A stretch of 64,000 bases of DNA from Vibrio chagasii (GCF_002954585.1 NZ_MSCI01000003.1:209967-273966); one strand, 5' to 3'. Positions 27,560 to 36,333 are shown, counted from the first letter of the stretch. The notes: generated by a model from the letters alone, not told the origin. Numbers and translations: made by a program.

Positions 27560-27776
27560 ATATGTGGCTTATTCTGTCAGCACAGAAAATACGGGCTTCC
27601 CCGTGGATGGATGCCAATTCCAAAATTACAGCGTAAGCTGTAATTTTGCAACGCTTAGCGTTGTTACGGTAAGCCCCGGGAATGTCCAGGGGGAACGTTC
27701 TAACAGCGTACCACATAGCTTTACGTCTAATAAGGACGTTGATCTGTCAAGTTCTACGGCTGAGGTTGAATAATAT
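27560..27776 (+). mobile_element. Possible 3' remnant of an IS200/IS605-type tnpB with structured RNA
   Basis: A 69-codon frame (27564-27773) has no normal start context or coding character. Three stacked hairpins lie in it: AAATTACAGC with GCTGTAATTT near 27622-27648, CAACGCT with AGCGTTG near 27649-27664, and CCCCGGGA with TCCAGGGG near 27674-27693. A structured end overlapping the tnpB stop is typical of IS200/IS605 guide (omega) RNAs, and the peptide TGFPVDG recalls a TnpB tail. No tnpA, catalytic tnpB body or ends are visible. Low confidence; it might be another hairpin element. Confidence 0.3.
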
Positions 27777-28372
27777 CGAAAACCAAAACTAGGTAAACTT
27801 TATTGAGTTATTAACTTTAGATAAAGAGATTGCTCAATCTACAATACCTTTCAATCAGCAATTGAATACAGCACAAGCCTTACATAGCAATGTAATATCA
27901 TTTTTATAAAGTTAGCCGGTTTCCTAGCAACGGTTTAATTCTATACATCACTGTTTCCGGTAGTAGAGGTTTTGGGTGACCATTTTGTTACTTTTAAATC
28001 CTTTTGGGAACCATATAACAGTGGCAGTCAATGGTGAGGGTTAGACTCCTAAAAGATTGTATTTTTCTTGAGTTAATGGGGAAGCACTTTTCCATCGATA
28101 CGATTCGATAAACTTAGCTCATGACTTGTAGCGACCGCAACACGCTGTTTTTCCTTACAGCTTGTATCGTGCCTTGTCAATTTCTATTCATAATCCCTAC
28201 AGGCATATCAATGAGAAAATGCTGTATTGCATCTCTCATTTTTTACTGAGCTCTTAACCCGGTTTACTTTACAATCACTCATCATTTTTAATTAATTAAA
28301 AAGGTCAGACAACTAAGATGAATTAGCGCTTGGTTGTACTAATTCCTATCGGTTCTATTTACGAGGATTAAT
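27777..28372. other. Intergenic stretch without a recognised gene
   Basis: No frame of useful length or family resemblance is seen. A hairpin (28211-28239) followed by T5 may be a terminator for rightward transcripts. The stretch reads like eroded DNA between the first cluster and wecA. Confidence 0.5.
28211..28244 (+). terminator. Possible intrinsic terminator
   Basis: ATGAGA pairs with TCTCAT and an inner ATGC with GCAT; a T5 tract follows. The stem has an internal loop, so it is weaker than the other terminators here. Confidence 0.4.
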
Positions 28373-28504
28373 ATGCCCAGGCTACTTTTTATAGTCGGCA
28401 TAGTGGTTAGGTTGGTAGGTTCTTTACTTAAGTCTAAGCGACAGTCCTTCATTATTCCGATAACTGCCCTTAGACAAAGTATTAAAGATATTGTTATAAA
28501 CTAG
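28373..28504 (+). CDS. Small hypothetical membrane protein (43 residues)
   Basis: ATG 28373 has a good ribosome site (ACGAGGATTA, GAGG 7 bases upstream). The 43-codon frame starts MPRLLFIVGIVVRLVGSLLK, one short membrane helix with positive charges after it, then a polar tail. It ends 2 bp from the convergent wecA stop. I do not recognise it. Expression or conservation would decide whether it is real. Confidence 0.4.
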   Translation: MPRLLFIVGIVVRLVGSLLKSKRQSFIIPITALRQSIKDIVIN

Positions 28505-28506
28505 GA

Positions 28507-29571
28507 TCAATTTCTTGAAAAATTCTTTCTAATATAGGCTGTGATGCTCCAGATATTGCTTAATAGCAGAAGGTAAACTGCAAAGCAGGCCACAAAAGCG
28601 TAGAACATGACATATTCTGGAATGTTAAGCATTTCAGCGGAAATACCTATTGCTGCAAATACAGATGCTATTGAACTGATTACGATTAGAGTTTGTGTCG
28701 AACTTAACCCTAAGCGTTGGAATATATGGTGTAAGTGCTCGCGATCTGGCTTGAAAGGAGAGTCCCCTCTTTTTATTCTACGAATCATTATCGCGGCCAT
28801 ATCTAATAAAGGAATTGCAATTAACCATAATGCAGTCACGGGGCGTAGAGGTGGCTTACTTCCATTTTGGCTAGAAAGTAGAAGTAACCATATGACAGTA
28901 AAACCAATTAGCATACTTCCAGCATCTCCCATAAATACCTTCCTTTTACGCCCGAACGCGCCAAGGTTAAGTAAGATATACGGAACGATAGTTACGACAA
29001 GGACTAGACAAATATAAGCTAAGTTATGTTGTCCATCAAAGTAAAGCATAATACCGAGCCCGCCAAAAGTAACAATTGATAGACCTCCGAGCAGACCATC
29101 AATCCCGTCTACCATGTTAAATGCATTAATGGCCCCAACTACCGCTAATATCGTTACAAGGAAGCCAAACCAACCCAGCGTGATTACATCGCCAGTACCA
29201 AATACATCACCGATAGTAATTAGTTCAATATCACCAACGACCATCATGATAACGGATAATCCAGCTTGGACTGCAAACCTCAGTTTGAAGCTTATGTCAT
29301 ATTTGTCATCCAAAACACCGACACTAACAAGTATTAGGATACATGCAGCGTAAAGTTCCGTGTGTGGTAGGATGTTTGGGTTGTTGAATAAAAAATAGAG
29401 AAGAGAAATACAAATTGATAGCCCTCCAACTAAAGGGATTGCACCATCATGTAGTTTTCTCGCATTTGGCTTGTCAACCAGCCCGACTTTTTTTGCAAAT
29501 TTACGCATGATGAAAATCGTTGCAAAAGAAAAGAAGAAAAGAAAAGAAAGGGCAAGGAAAGAAATGATCAC
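28507..29571 (-). CDS. wecA: Undecaprenyl-phosphate GlcNAc-1-phosphate transferase (WecA family)
   Basis: This polytopic enzyme of 354 residues starts lipid-linked glycan synthesis by moving a HexNAc-1-phosphate to undecaprenyl phosphate. The metal-binding DDK lies at 88-90, NAFNMVDGIDGL near 148-159, FMGDAGS near 213-219, and the cytoplasmic HLHHIF near 283-288. It faces wzz across a 417-bp gap and is the likely starter for the first cluster, whose operon has no sugar-phosphate transferase. It is oriented opposite to both clusters. Confidence 0.9.
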   Translation of the reverse strand: MIISFLALSFLFFFSFATIFIMRKFAKKVGLVDKPNARKLHDGAIPLVGGLSICISLLYFLFNNPNILPHTELYAACILILVSVGVLDDKYDISFKLRFAVQAGLSVIMMVVGDIELITIGDVFGTGDVITLGWFGFLVTILAVVGAINAFNMVDGIDGLLGGLSIVTFGGLGIMLYFDGQHNLAYICLVLVVTIVPYILLNLGAFGRKRKVFMGDAGSMLIGFTVIWLLLLSSQNGSKPPLRPVTALWLIAIPLLDMAAIMIRRIKRGDSPFKPDREHLHHIFQRLGLSSTQTLIVISSIASVFAAIGISAEMLNIPEYVMFYAFVACFAVYLLLLSNIWSITAYIRKNFSRN

Positions 29572-29988
29572 TGCGTAAGCCTTATAATGTATTTGGGGTA
29601 GATTTTAATGCATTTGACTTCGATATAAAAGAAGAATAAATAGTCAACGTGATCTTTCTTTATCGTTTGGAAGTTTTTTTGAGCTATCAATCTGCTTGCA
29701 TAGGTATGGGTCGGTTGTGGTTATGGTTGTATCTTCTAGGTGTATGGTTTATATCCCTGCTTACGTTATATTAATTGTTACATTTTGAAGGCGAAGGTCG
29801 ATCTTGACATGTTCTGATTTTCAGCAATTGCTATCTCATTTGGTCTTGTAATTAAGGCTTCGATTGAGATAAAACGTTATGAAGGTCAACTTCTATGGGA
29901 AGAGTTTTTACAAAGTTAACAGTACTAACAGTATACTGATGTGATAATATTCGACCGTCATTAATTTAGATATCTTGAGAGATTTATA
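29572..29988. other. Divergent wecA/wzz intergenic region
   Basis: No gene is seen. A weak promoter-like pair for wzz, TTTACA (29907) and TATACT (29932), has a 19-bp spacer. No ops element is present, so wzz appears to be transcribed apart from the RfaH-type operons. Confidence 0.4.
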
Positions 29989-31110
29989 GTGAAGCAGCAG
30001 GTTCAATCACAGCCGTATACCCCACAAAACCAGCAGGTGTACACACCAAATGATGAAGTTGATTTTAGAGAGCTATTTAAAGCTCTGTGGGCCAGTAAAC
30101 TGATAATTATACTGACGACTACTTTGTTTGCGGTAGTTGGTACTGGTTTTGCTTTTTTAACACAGGAATGGTGGTCTTCTAGCGCAAAAGTTGCTAAGGC
30201 TCAGCTTCAAGATATCTCGGCGTACCAGCAACAAGTGATTAAACTTCAACCTGTTTTCAATGTTTATCAGGAAGATGGTACTGTGTTAGTTAGTGATGAG
30301 CTAGAAACTTTGGTTGATCCCAAACTATTGTTTCAACGTTTCGTGGATACATTTAATTCTAATAACAACAAGCGTGCTTTTTTAAACGATAATGCAGATT
30401 TTATAGCATTTAAGACGACTCGTATTGATAATGCTGACAATTCTGAAGACGCTGAACGAAAATTGTATGTGGAATGGTTTAACAGAATTAAAGCATCTCC
30501 TGTTGATAAAAGAAATTCAAAGTCATCTTACAATGTGACTTTTCAGGCCATGACAAAACAAAGTAGTTTCGACTTGCTAGGTGATTACATCCTGATGACG
30601 GAATCAAAAGTACATCAAGACGTATTTAATGATTTTCAGGCGATGATTAACGGTAAATGGAATGAGTTGACCCAGCAAAAAAAGGTTCTTGAAACTCATG
30701 CAAAAAGTCAACTTGCTGTAGAATTAGCACGAGCTAAATACTCAATGAACATAGCATTAGCTGCTGGGGTAGAGAAACCGATCCAAACCGGTGATGGTAA
30801 AGAGCGCTTTAGTATTGATTTAGGTTCAAAAGGTTTGCAAGCCAAAGTTAAGGTTTTGGAGTCGGTACAAAACCTAAGTGTCATAGAGCCTCGTTTGCAA
30901 CAAATTAATGCTAAATTGGAAATGCTAGCTAACTTCAAAGTCGATAGAAATATTGAATTTCAAACGTTCCGCTACCTTGAAAATGTTAGTCAGCCAGTTA
31001 CTCAAGACAAGCCCAAACGTGTACTGATAATTTTGTTTGCCACTTTGTTTGGTGGGTTCTTTAGTGTCGCATTTGTACTTATAAGGTTTGTATTTAGGAA
31101 AGAAAATTAG
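29989..31110 (+). CDS. wzz: Polysaccharide chain-length determinant (Wzz)
   Basis: This polysaccharide co-polymerase of class 1 has 373 residues. A cytosolic N-terminus (about 1-34, Gln-rich) leads to TM1 at about 35-55, a large periplasmic helical domain (60-340) and TM2 at about 343-365 (RVLIILFATLFGGFFSVAFVLI). There is no kinase domain, unlike Wzc. It sets the modal length of the Wzy product. Start is GTG 29989 after TTGAGAGA. The rather long periplasmic domain recalls FepE-type proteins that give very long chains. Confidence 0.85.
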   Translation: MKQQVQSQPYTPQNQQVYTPNDEVDFRELFKALWASKLIIILTTTLFAVVGTGFAFLTQEWWSSSAKVAKAQLQDISAYQQQVIKLQPVFNVYQEDGTVLVSDELETLVDPKLLFQRFVDTFNSNNNKRAFLNDNADFIAFKTTRIDNADNSEDAERKLYVEWFNRIKASPVDKRNSKSSYNVTFQAMTKQSSFDLLGDYILMTESKVHQDVFNDFQAMINGKWNELTQQKKVLETHAKSQLAVELARAKYSMNIALAAGVEKPIQTGDGKERFSIDLGSKGLQAKVKVLESVQNLSVIEPRLQQINAKLEMLANFKVDRNIEFQTFRYLENVSQPVTQDKPKRVLIILFATLFGGFFSVAFVLIRFVFRKEN

Positions 31111-31225
31111 CTTTTGCATCGATAGCGTGCGCGCCCTATAAGGCTGAGTTACTTATGATTTCAATAGTAAATGAAGATCTAACTATCCATGATACTAGCT
31201 TGATGATTTTGCATCGCCGTGGAGC

Positions 31226-31294
31226 GTTTATCAATTATACATGTACTTGACTGTGGTCATTATTCATCATGCCCAATCAGTTGTTTAAGCTGAG
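31226..31294 (+). repeat. Imperfect 70-bp direct repeat, copy A
   Basis: Shares TTACTTGA, TGTGGT, ATCATG and GTTGTTTAAGCTGAG in order with copy B at 31868-31939, about 80% alike by eye. It ends 64 bases before the small frame at 31359. Confidence 0.6.
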
Positions 31295-31358
31295 CATCTT
31301 TTGGGTGGGAGGGAGAATCACCTTTTTCATATAAACTTGTATATTAATGGGAACCATT

Positions 31359-31430
31359 ATGAAAAAGATGGCTCTAGTGGCAGCAGTAACGGTTGATTCT
31401 AACGAAAGCGGTGTAACAACTACTCGATAA
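31359..31430 (+). pseudogene. Remnant of a small secreted-protein gene
   Basis: The 23-codon frame reads MKKMALVAAVT, a truncated signal-peptide start, then SNESGVTTTR, a plausible C-terminus, with a strong terminator 18 bases after the stop. I infer an internal deletion of a small exported protein. YjbE/WbfE-type small proteins sit near YjbH genes elsewhere, which fits the yjbH-like gene at 33876, but the match is too short to be sure. Confidence 0.4.
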
Positions 31431-31448
31431 TTTGTCTGTGGGCGTTTA

Positions 31449-31484
31449 AAACCATTTTATGTGAGAGCATAAAGTGGTTTTTTT
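31449..31484 (+). terminator. Intrinsic terminator
   Basis: A 13-bp stem (AAACCATTTTATG with CATAAAGTGGTTT, one G-U) with a six-base loop runs into a T7 tract. Confidence 0.8.
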
Positions 31485-31533
31485 ATATCTAATTGATTCA
31501 TTGATGATGGGACATCAGTAACTAGATTGCTAG

Positions 31534-31772
31534 GAAACTGAGCTTCCAGGCTTATTAAACCAACAAGAACTCTTCAGTGAAAGAGAGTCGAGAGGTGTGC
31601 TGGCAGTAAGGCCCGGTGTCACAGGACTGGCTCAAATCATCGATATCGATATGTCGCCCCCAAGCTATTGGCGGAATGGGATCAACGTATGCTCAAGACT
31701 TTAACTACTAAGCTTTACTTTCAATACATCATTCAAACGGTGTTAGGTAAAGGGACTGGTGATCGAGTGTGA
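31534..31772 (+). pseudogene. Frameshifted C-terminal fragment of an undecaprenyl-phosphate sugar-phosphate transferase
   Basis: Frame one reads GLLNQQELFSERESRGVLAV followed by RPGVTGLAQI and DIDMS; after a run of C bases (31657-31661) the reading moves by one base to KLLAEWDQRMLKTL and ends QTVLGKGTGDRV-stop at 31772. RPGVTGLAQI and the GKGTGDRV tail are those of PglC/WbaP-type bacterial sugar transferases. The N-terminal membrane helix and catalytic part are gone. It is the relic of a former starting enzyme for this locus. Confidence 0.8.
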
Positions 31773-31867
31773 GTGGCGATGCTTAAGGCTCACGATATAT
31801 GATGTCTGTGCCAATTTTTACAGTTTTTCGTACTAGAGAGCTCTAATATGATGCTTTATAAGGTATT

Positions 31868-31939
31868 GTTTATGATTTACCCATTTACTTGAATGTGGTT
31901 ATTAACTATCATGTTGTTCAATTAGTTGTTTAAGCTGAG
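31868..31939 (+). repeat. Imperfect 70-bp direct repeat, copy B
   Basis: Second copy of the element at 31226; the two flank the remnant frame and the transferase pseudogene, 642 bp apart start to start. Confidence 0.6.
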
Positions 31940-32225
31940 TGCTTTATTTTGAGATGTCTAATAAGTAAGAGGTTTTAGGATAGCTTTACCTCTCTTGCTT
32001 ATGGTGTTTTTTCATATCGCTTTCGAAATATCTCGCTTAGTTGATGTTCGGTGTTTCACCCCGTCACTTTCGTGAAGGAAAACCGTGCAGCTAAAGTGTC
32101 ACGATACATTAACAAGTGAGGTGTACTGATATGTCCTTCATTTGTATCGATATGATTTGCCTATAGCTCAGATTTGCTAGGAAAATCAGCCTCAGTTTAG
32201 TTTGAAATATGGAAGATATAATTAT

Positions 32226-32771
32226 ATGAAAATGCAGTGGTTAGCTAAGGTTTCGCCGTTGTTGTTGTTATCAGCATCAGCTGTCGGAGCAGAAAACTTA
32301 TACGTAGGCGCTAAAGTCGGCAGTGTAACGGCCGATAATTTTGGACCGTTAGTCGAAAACCGCACGTCTATCGACGATTCAGATACGTCTTACGGCTTAT
32401 TTGTTGGTTACCATATCGTAGACACGCTAGCGATCGAAGGGGGCTATAACTACCTTGGTGAGTATGCTCTGAAAGATGTGGCTGGCGGCGGCAGTTACGA
32501 AGCAAGCAGCTTTGATGTTGTTCTAAAAGCGTCGGGCAATGTGACGGATAGCCTAGCGCTATACGCAAAAGCTGGTGTGGCCGCTTATGATTGGAAAGCA
32601 AGCGGAGCAGGTGTTAAGTCTGACGACTCTGGCATTGCACCAACAATTGCCTTCGGTTCTGAGTTCTCTATCACACCTGCAGTGAAGGTGGGTCTAGAGT
32701 ACCAAATCTATCAAGATATTGGTGGTGTGAATATCGACTCGTTTAATCTTGCTTTGTCTCACTCTTTCTAA
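32226..32771 (+). CDS. Outer-membrane beta-barrel protein (OmpA-like fold)
   Basis: From ATG 32226 (GGAAGAT ribosome site) the protein has 181 residues; a TTG at 32202 is less likely. A signal peptide ends SASAVGA-EN. The mature part alternates polar and hydrophobic residues in about eight strands (LYVGAKVGSV, YGLFVGYHIV, LAIEGGYNYLG, SSFDVVLKASG) and ends in SHSF, the terminal Phe used for BAM assembly. It is followed 19 bp later by a lipoprotein gene, so they are an operon. Role unknown; context suggests help in polysaccharide surface display. Confidence 0.75.
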   Translation: MKMQWLAKVSPLLLLSASAVGAENLYVGAKVGSVTADNFGPLVENRTSIDDSDTSYGLFVGYHIVDTLAIEGGYNYLGEYALKDVAGGGSYEASSFDVVLKASGNVTDSLALYAKAGVAAYDWKASGAGVKSDDSGIAPTIAFGSEFSITPAVKVGLEYQIYQDIGGVNIDSFNLALSHSF

Positions 32772-32790
32772 TTATTTTTAGGGATAAATT

Positions 32791-33693
32791 GTGAAATATA
32801 AAATTCTAGCTCTATCCGTCGTTGGCGCAATTCTAGGTGGTTGTGGTAGCGATAACACAAACAGTGTTCCAGCTCCGTCATATGAGACGATGGCGTACGA
32901 CCCTGCAATTATGGGTATGAAGGGCACATTCAGCTGTGACAACGGTGTAACTGGCCTATTGGAAGCAACAAGCTATAAAGGTATTTCTAAAATAGCTGAG
33001 ACTACGGTTGTTGATACACCTGAAACTTGCGCGTTTGCCTACAATAAAACGCCTGGTGCCGTTGATGTATCTAACGGTAAAGACATGAGTAATGTGAGCT
33101 ACAAGTTCCCTAAAGGCTTGGCAACACTAGGTAAAACGGCGACGGCTTCTCCGCTTTCAACACTGATTGAGAAAGAGCTAGATGGCCAACCTTACAATGA
33201 GTCGACGGGTAGTGAAGTGCTTGTTGCGCTTGGCCTTGGCAATTTACTGAACAATGGCAGTGTGAGCAGTGTGGCTGACCTGTTACGCAATACGGAAGAG
33301 GTGATTAAGACGCTTCCTGCAGCTGAAGTGAGCCAAGTTTCAGCGACAACGGCTGTACTGTCTGATGTGCTTGTAGTCAGCTCTGATAAATCAGCCGCTG
33401 AGATCTCTAAGGCTTCTGCTAAAATCACCGAAGCAGTGATCAAAAGCTACCCTGATTACCCTAAAAAACCAGGTGGCGGTGAGATTTACTTAGATCTTGC
33501 TGCAGATTCATCGTTCATTGAAGATGTTATTGCGAACCCTGATGCGGACGTAACCATTCCACCTTCAGCAGAAAAACCATCTGAACCGGTTCCAGATCCT
33601 GATGGAGATAACGGCGGCACTGGTGGTACAGGCGGTACAGGCGGTACTAATGGTTCTGGTGGCGGTAGTAACGGCGGCGGTACTGGCGGCTAA
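32791..33693 (+). CDS. Glycine-rich lipoprotein of unknown function
   Basis: This 300-residue protein starts at GTG after AGGGATAAATT. A lipobox LGGC places lipid on C18. The body (about 20-245) has no family I recognise, with helical Ala/Ser-rich segments near 110-215. The end (about 270-300) is almost only Gly, Thr, Asn and Ser in GGT repeats. An acidic Pro-rich linker (PSEPVPDPDGD) precedes that tail. A perfect terminator follows. It is co-transcribed with the barrel gene and lies upstream of a YjbH protein. Confidence 0.75.
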   Translation: MKYKILALSVVGAILGGCGSDNTNSVPAPSYETMAYDPAIMGMKGTFSCDNGVTGLLEATSYKGISKIAETTVVDTPETCAFAYNKTPGAVDVSNGKDMSNVSYKFPKGLATLGKTATASPLSTLIEKELDGQPYNESTGSEVLVALGLGNLLNNGSVSSVADLLRNTEEVIKTLPAAEVSQVSATTAVLSDVLVVSSDKSAAEISKASAKITEAVIKSYPDYPKKPGGGEIYLDLAADSSFIEDVIANPDADVTIPPSAEKPSEPVPDPDGDNGGTGGTGGTGGTNGSGGGSNGGGTGG

Positions 33694-33708
33694 TTTAAGT
33701 ATTGAAAT

Positions 33709-33735
33709 AAAAAGGCACCAGTCGGTGCCTTTTTT
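33709..33735 (+). terminator. Intrinsic terminator after the lipoprotein gene
   Basis: AAAAAGGCACC pairs with GGTGCCTTTTT around an AGTC loop, 16 bases past the stop; a textbook terminator. Confidence 0.9.
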
Positions 33736-33875
33736 ACATGCTGTTGCTAGCAACACCGTCACAATCAAACGCAGTCGCTATTTAGTAATACTCATTATTT
33801 AGCACTGTCATTATTGAGCATAGTTACTATTTCACATAGCCACTAGCGAACACAGTTTTAACCTATTGCATACCA

Positions 33876-35993
33876 ATGAAAATACTCAGTCACTCTAAAA
33901 ACGCAGCGCTGATTGCATCCCTCAGTGCATTTGCCATCGCCCCGAATGCCTACGCTGTTGATAACTTAATGTCATCCCAAAGCTATACCGGCGCGATCAT
34001 CGTGCCCAATGCTCAAGTGATGGACACCGGAGATATCTCTTTTCTCTATGGTCAGGGCGTACCCTACAAAGGAAAAACCAGCGAGCTAGACAATATTTTG
34101 TTCAGCGTTGGTTTGTTTGAAGGCTTTGAAGCTGCCGGTCGAATTGTTACTAAAACCTACGACTGTCATCTTTACACCAATGTACCGAATTACGACCCAA
34201 ATTGTGGTAACGGCATCCGTGACTTGTCTGCATCGTTTAAATACCAACTTCCTTTTGTCAAAGAGTGGACTGGGTTTGACTTGGCGCTCGGTGTTCAAGA
34301 TTTAGGTGGTGCTGCCAGCAATTTTGAAACTTACTATGCGGTTGCTGATTACCAACCTGACTTTGTACCAGCAAGGTTTAGTGCGGGTTACGGCAAGTCA
34401 GAAGTTAGTCATGGTGTTCTAAATGGGCCATTTGCTAGTTTAGAGTATCAGCCACTGGACTTTGTTCAGCTGATTGCAGAGCACGATTCCCACCAATTTA
34501 ATGCTGGCCTAAAGGTGTTCACACCAGAACATTACTTACCACTGGATACGCAGTTATCGTTTCAATACCAGTTTTACACCAGTGGTAATGCCGATATCGA
34601 CATTTGGTCGATAGCAGCATCAACCCCCCTAATGGGCTTCTCTGAATCTCGTCGAGTGAATGAGCTAACCCTAGAAGACAAGATTGCAGTAGAGCAAGCG
34701 CATCATAAATTCGCTGGCGTGGTTCAGCTTAAAAAAGCGCTGGTCGATGAAGGTTTCCTTAACGTGAGAATCTCTGCGGACGATATTGGTTTAAACGTCG
34801 CGTTAGAAAACCGTCGTTATAATCGTAACTCAGTGGATGGCATGGGTGTGGCTCTGGGTATCATCTCCTCTTATGTAGGAGAAGAGATGCTTCAAGAGCT
34901 TGGCGTTAAAGACTACCAGCAACAAAACATTCGCTTGTTTAACTTGGTGAACGACATGCCGATGATGGAAGTGATCACTAGCGCACCCTGTTACCGTGAG
35001 TTTGTAAAAACTGGTGAGCCTTGTAAAACGCTTCTTGTTCGTACATCTAATGTGAAAAAGAGCTTCGCCAAAGCGAACTTTGATGAAGAGGTTACCCGCT
35101 CTGGTTTTGGCCGCACACAGGTGATTGTATCTCCGGCTCTATATCACAACACCGCGACAGAGTATGGTGTGTTTGATTACTCATTAGCACTGGCGACTAA
35201 CTTGTACACACCACTTTGGAAAGGTGCGGCTTTGGATGTTCGCCACTTAATGCCGTTAGCCAATAGTGATGACTTTGAAGAGGGCGAAATTTGGGGTAAT
35301 AATGCTTTTGAAAATGAAGTCGACAGGGTTCTTTTCCATCAAGCATTTCAACTGCCTTATAACCTCACCACTCAATTCTCACTCGGACAAGTTTATGGAA
35401 ACTTTTTGGGTGGCGTGAACGAAACCCAGTATGCGAGTAACAGCGGCCGTCATATTTTAGGAACAGAATTCGCGACGTTTTCTCCTCAAGATAAGTACGA
35501 TTCAAGAGGCAAAGCGATTGCCGATGCCACGCCAATGATTGGCCACTACACTTACTCAAGACCGGATTGGAACTGGCAAGGCAAAGTACAAGCCGGCCAA
35601 TTCTGGAAAGGCGATGAAGGGGTGCGTGTGACTACCAGCCACTGGTTGGGCGACGTAAGAGTTGATGCTTCATACCAAACCACAAAAGCCGAAGGCAGCA
35701 ATGAAGCGGAAGACTTTGTGACGCTCTCTATCGCGATTCCTTTAACATTGTGGCGTGATATGAGCCCTGACTATATTCAATTACGTGGTACTGACCAGTT
35801 TGTTTATGCGTTGCAAACTCGTGTTGGTGAGAGCCATAATAATTTAAGCACAGGTTTAGGTGTCGATACTGGCTTACAACACAATATTGAAAGGCAGTAC
35901 TTTAACCGTAACCGCATTGGTGCAAGTTACTATCATGAAAACCGACAGCGCTTACGCAATGCTTACCTAAAATACTTAGAAGCCGTTAAATAG
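33876..35993 (+). CDS. YjbH-family outer-membrane exopolysaccharide protein
   Basis: This 705-residue exported protein has a signal peptide ending in NAYA-VDN and then the YjbH region: SSQSYTGAIIVPNAQVMDTGDISFLYGQGVPYKG near 32-65, FARFSAGYG-type strands, and two barrel-like halves joined by a mixed domain near 270-370. YjbH proteins (WbfB in vibrios) are outer-membrane barrels linked to exopolysaccharide secretion or modification. The family's usual partners YjbF and YjbG are absent. It lies upstream of wza and has its own terminator. Confidence 0.85.
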   Translation: MKILSHSKNAALIASLSAFAIAPNAYAVDNLMSSQSYTGAIIVPNAQVMDTGDISFLYGQGVPYKGKTSELDNILFSVGLFEGFEAAGRIVTKTYDCHLYTNVPNYDPNCGNGIRDLSASFKYQLPFVKEWTGFDLALGVQDLGGAASNFETYYAVADYQPDFVPARFSAGYGKSEVSHGVLNGPFASLEYQPLDFVQLIAEHDSHQFNAGLKVFTPEHYLPLDTQLSFQYQFYTSGNADIDIWSIAASTPLMGFSESRRVNELTLEDKIAVEQAHHKFAGVVQLKKALVDEGFLNVRISADDIGLNVALENRRYNRNSVDGMGVALGIISSYVGEEMLQELGVKDYQQQNIRLFNLVNDMPMMEVITSAPCYREFVKTGEPCKTLLVRTSNVKKSFAKANFDEEVTRSGFGRTQVIVSPALYHNTATEYGVFDYSLALATNLYTPLWKGAALDVRHLMPLANSDDFEEGEIWGNNAFENEVDRVLFHQAFQLPYNLTTQFSLGQVYGNFLGGVNETQYASNSGRHILGTEFATFSPQDKYDSRGKAIADATPMIGHYTYSRPDWNWQGKVQAGQFWKGDEGVRVTTSHWLGDVRVDASYQTTKAEGSNEAEDFVTLSIAIPLTLWRDMSPDYIQLRGTDQFVYALQTRVGESHNNLSTGLGVDTGLQHNIERQYFNRNRIGASYYHENRQRLRNAYLKYLEAVK

Positions 35994-36010
35994 CGGAAAT
36001 AGAAAGTGAA

Positions 36011-36042
36011 GAGCCAACACTAAGTGTGTTGGCTCTTTTTTT
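36011..36042 (+). terminator. Intrinsic terminator after the yjbH-like gene
   Basis: GAGCCAACAC pairs perfectly with GTGTTGGCTC around TAAGT, followed by seven Ts. Confidence 0.9.
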
Positions 36043-36165
36043 GCTCTTGCTCTTGCTCTTAGTTCTTCGTTTACTCGTATCTCGCATCCCTCATCTGCTC
36101 TTGGGCTATTAAGCTTTTCGCATCCCGTTTACTCGCATCTCGTTACTGCTCTTCCCCCCTTAAAA
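36043..36165 (-). repeat. CTCG/CGAG dispersed repeat behind the yjbH-like gene
   Basis: After the terminator come GCTCTTGCTCTTGCTCTT, CTCGTATCTCGCATC and TTTACTCGCATCTCG. Here the repeat lies antisense to the upstream gene, unlike most other copies. Confidence 0.65.
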
Positions 36166-36333
36166 CCATTCAACTAGGTTGATAATAAACACAATCTTGT
36201 GGATAATGCATACGGATTAAATAAACGTCACGTAAACGCTCGATTTGCTACGTTTTAGTTCAAAATCCCTAGATAAATCATAGATTGATGGGGATACATT
36301 TTATACGCAGTGTGGTGTCGCGGAGTACCAAGG
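36166..36333. other. Upstream region of the wza operon
   Basis: No gene is seen. It must contain the capsule export promoter, but no promoter pair is convincing; TTCAAA at 36259 with TAGATT 16 bp later is the best, weak, candidate. GCAGTGTGGTG just before the ops element matches the rml leader. Confidence 0.4.

Larger units (their letters stand above)
31111..32225. other. Decayed region between wzz and the barrel gene
   Basis: This 1.1-kb stretch has no intact gene of normal length. It holds a 23-codon remnant frame with a terminator, a frameshifted sugar transferase, two copies of a 70-bp repeat, and a hairpin near 31961-32002 (arms ATAAGTAAGAGG and CCTCTCTTGCTTAT) followed by GGTGTTTTTT. 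The structure suggests deletions at a cluster boundary. Confidence 0.6.

Noticed and set aside
27600..27700. Integron attC site
   Set aside because: The hairpins lack the paired GTTRRRY and RYYYAAC core boxes and no integrase is near.
27564..27773. 69-codon open frame as a protein gene
   Set aside because: It consists largely of hairpin-forming sequence, has no convincing start context and reads as low-meaning peptide; treated as a possible mobile-element remnant.
33661..33671. GGCGGTAG in the lipoprotein gene as a fourth ops element
   Set aside because: The match stops after eight bases and lies within the Gly-rich coding tail.
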